DNA of 64,000 bases from Blautia caecimuris (lineage in GTDB: Bacteria > Bacillota > Clostridia > Lachnospirales > Lachnospiraceae), in contig NZ_JANJZT010000013.1 in the NCBI RefSeq assembly GCF_024622975.1, positions 34,073 to 98,072 of the forward strand, written 5' to 3'. A program made the translations under genes and the position numbers. Below the pieces are notes generated by a model. The model did no database searches and was not told where the DNA came from. It was given only the letters and a program-made list of their open reading frames with translations. This document shows, in pieces, positions 63,654-64,000 of this stretch; position 1 is the first letter of the stretch, and every line of letters begins with the position of its first letter.

Positions 63654-64000
63654 TCCTTTACCTCAAATTTATATCCTGATCGAATCAATGTCACAATATA
63701 TCCACCTGCAATTTCTCCAAGCTTATGTCTTAAAGTTTTAATATGAGAGTCAACTGTTCTACTATTCCCTTCATATTCATAACCCCAGATACGATTTATA
63801 AGCTGTTCCCTTGAAAAAACCTGACCTTCATTTGTTAAAAAAAATTGGAGCAATTCAAATTCTTTATAGGTCAAATCAATTTCTTTAGAAGAAACATATA
63901 CTTTATGTGTTGAGGTTACTAAAGTGTTAGTGATTTCATGAGCTGTCACCAGATTGCTCACATCAGTTGACGCTCACTTGCTTAACTTTCTGTCACCAGT
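63650..64000 (-). pseudogene. OmpR-family response regulator, output domain; in-frame TGA before it; runs off the edge
   Basis: The winged-helix output domain is intact (LTYKEFELLQFFLTNEG ... SRTVDSHIKTLRHKLG ... IRSGYKFEVKE). Upstream, the same frame to the window edge reads TGDRKLSK-stop-ASTDVSN, with TGA at 63974-63976 in what looks like the linker after a receiver. Either the gene carries a nonsense mutation or a receiver-less protein starts at the GTG at 63961, which has no clear ribosome site. A 10-bp direct repeat CTGTCACCAG (63943-63952, 63990-63999) brackets the stop. Confidence 0.65.

Larger units (their letters stand above)
48938..64000. mobile_element. Probable tRNA-Cys genomic island, right end beyond window
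   Basis: Begins at the truncated tRNA-Cys, has a tyrosine recombinase 2 kb in, then AT-rich accessory genes to the window edge. The far end, expected to restore a complete tRNA-Cys or carry the same ~44-base repeat, is not visible. Confidence 0.55.

Overview
The window looks like a chromosome segment of a spore-forming, anaerobic, moderately low-GC member of the Clostridia, most likely a Lachnospiraceae gut bacterium (Blautia/Ruminococcus-like). The evidence is the hrcA-grpE-dnaK order behind a CIRCE box, a cotJABC spore-coat operon, a YesM/YesN-type regulated sugar ABC transporter with a GH78 rhamnosidase, an orphan 2x[4Fe-4S] ferredoxin, a DUF1858 gene, and a TnpW/KTR-type serine-recombinase element. 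The genus is an inference; the broad placement is firm.

Layout. 1-4.3 kb: heat-shock operon and uvrB, followed by a decayed second copy of part of uvrB. 4.9-9.1 kb: a small EamA protein, two unrecognised proteins (one with a possible PD-(D/E)XK nuclease motif), cotJABC and a flavin reductase. 9.35-19.8 kb: a carbohydrate locus (response regulator, sensor kinase, two permeases, solute-binding protein, alpha-L-rhamnosidase, AraC regulator). The sensor-kinase promoter has a ten-G tract in its -35/-10 spacer, a candidate phase-variable switch. 19.8-28.6 kb: DUF1284, bioY, mscS, trkA-trkH, a cell-wall GH18 protein and mecA.

28.6-40.3 kb: an 11.7-kb serine-recombinase element with drug-efflux cargo (MATE transporter behind a leader-peptide attenuator, a BceAB-type ABC pair, a GntR-controlled ABC pair). 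It sits in the loop of what was a shared bidirectional terminator between mecA and the DUF1858 gene; the two stem arms are now 11.7 kb apart. 40.3-48.7 kb is core again: ferredoxin, a MerR regulator, gdpP-rplI-dnaB, rpsF-ssb-rpsR and pyrC.

48.9 kb to the right edge: apparently a genomic island beginning in the 3' half of a tRNA-Cys(GCA) gene whose 5' half is missing here. It carries an integrase module, an AT-rich three-gene cassette, a ClbS/DfsB-like protein, small hypothetical proteins, a regulator cluster and an ABC-2 export operon with a two-component system whose response regulator has an in-frame stop. The cassette (pentapeptide-repeat membrane protein facing an aminotransferase-like enzyme plus a GNAT acetyltransferase) is bounded by a perfect 24-bp inverted repeat. 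A tyrosine recombinase lies 57 bp away, there is one outward-placed promoter, and a perfect bidirectional terminator sits in the middle. This is the layout expected of an invertible either/or expression cassette and is my leading candidate for an undescribed system. Everything is read by eye; no searches were run.
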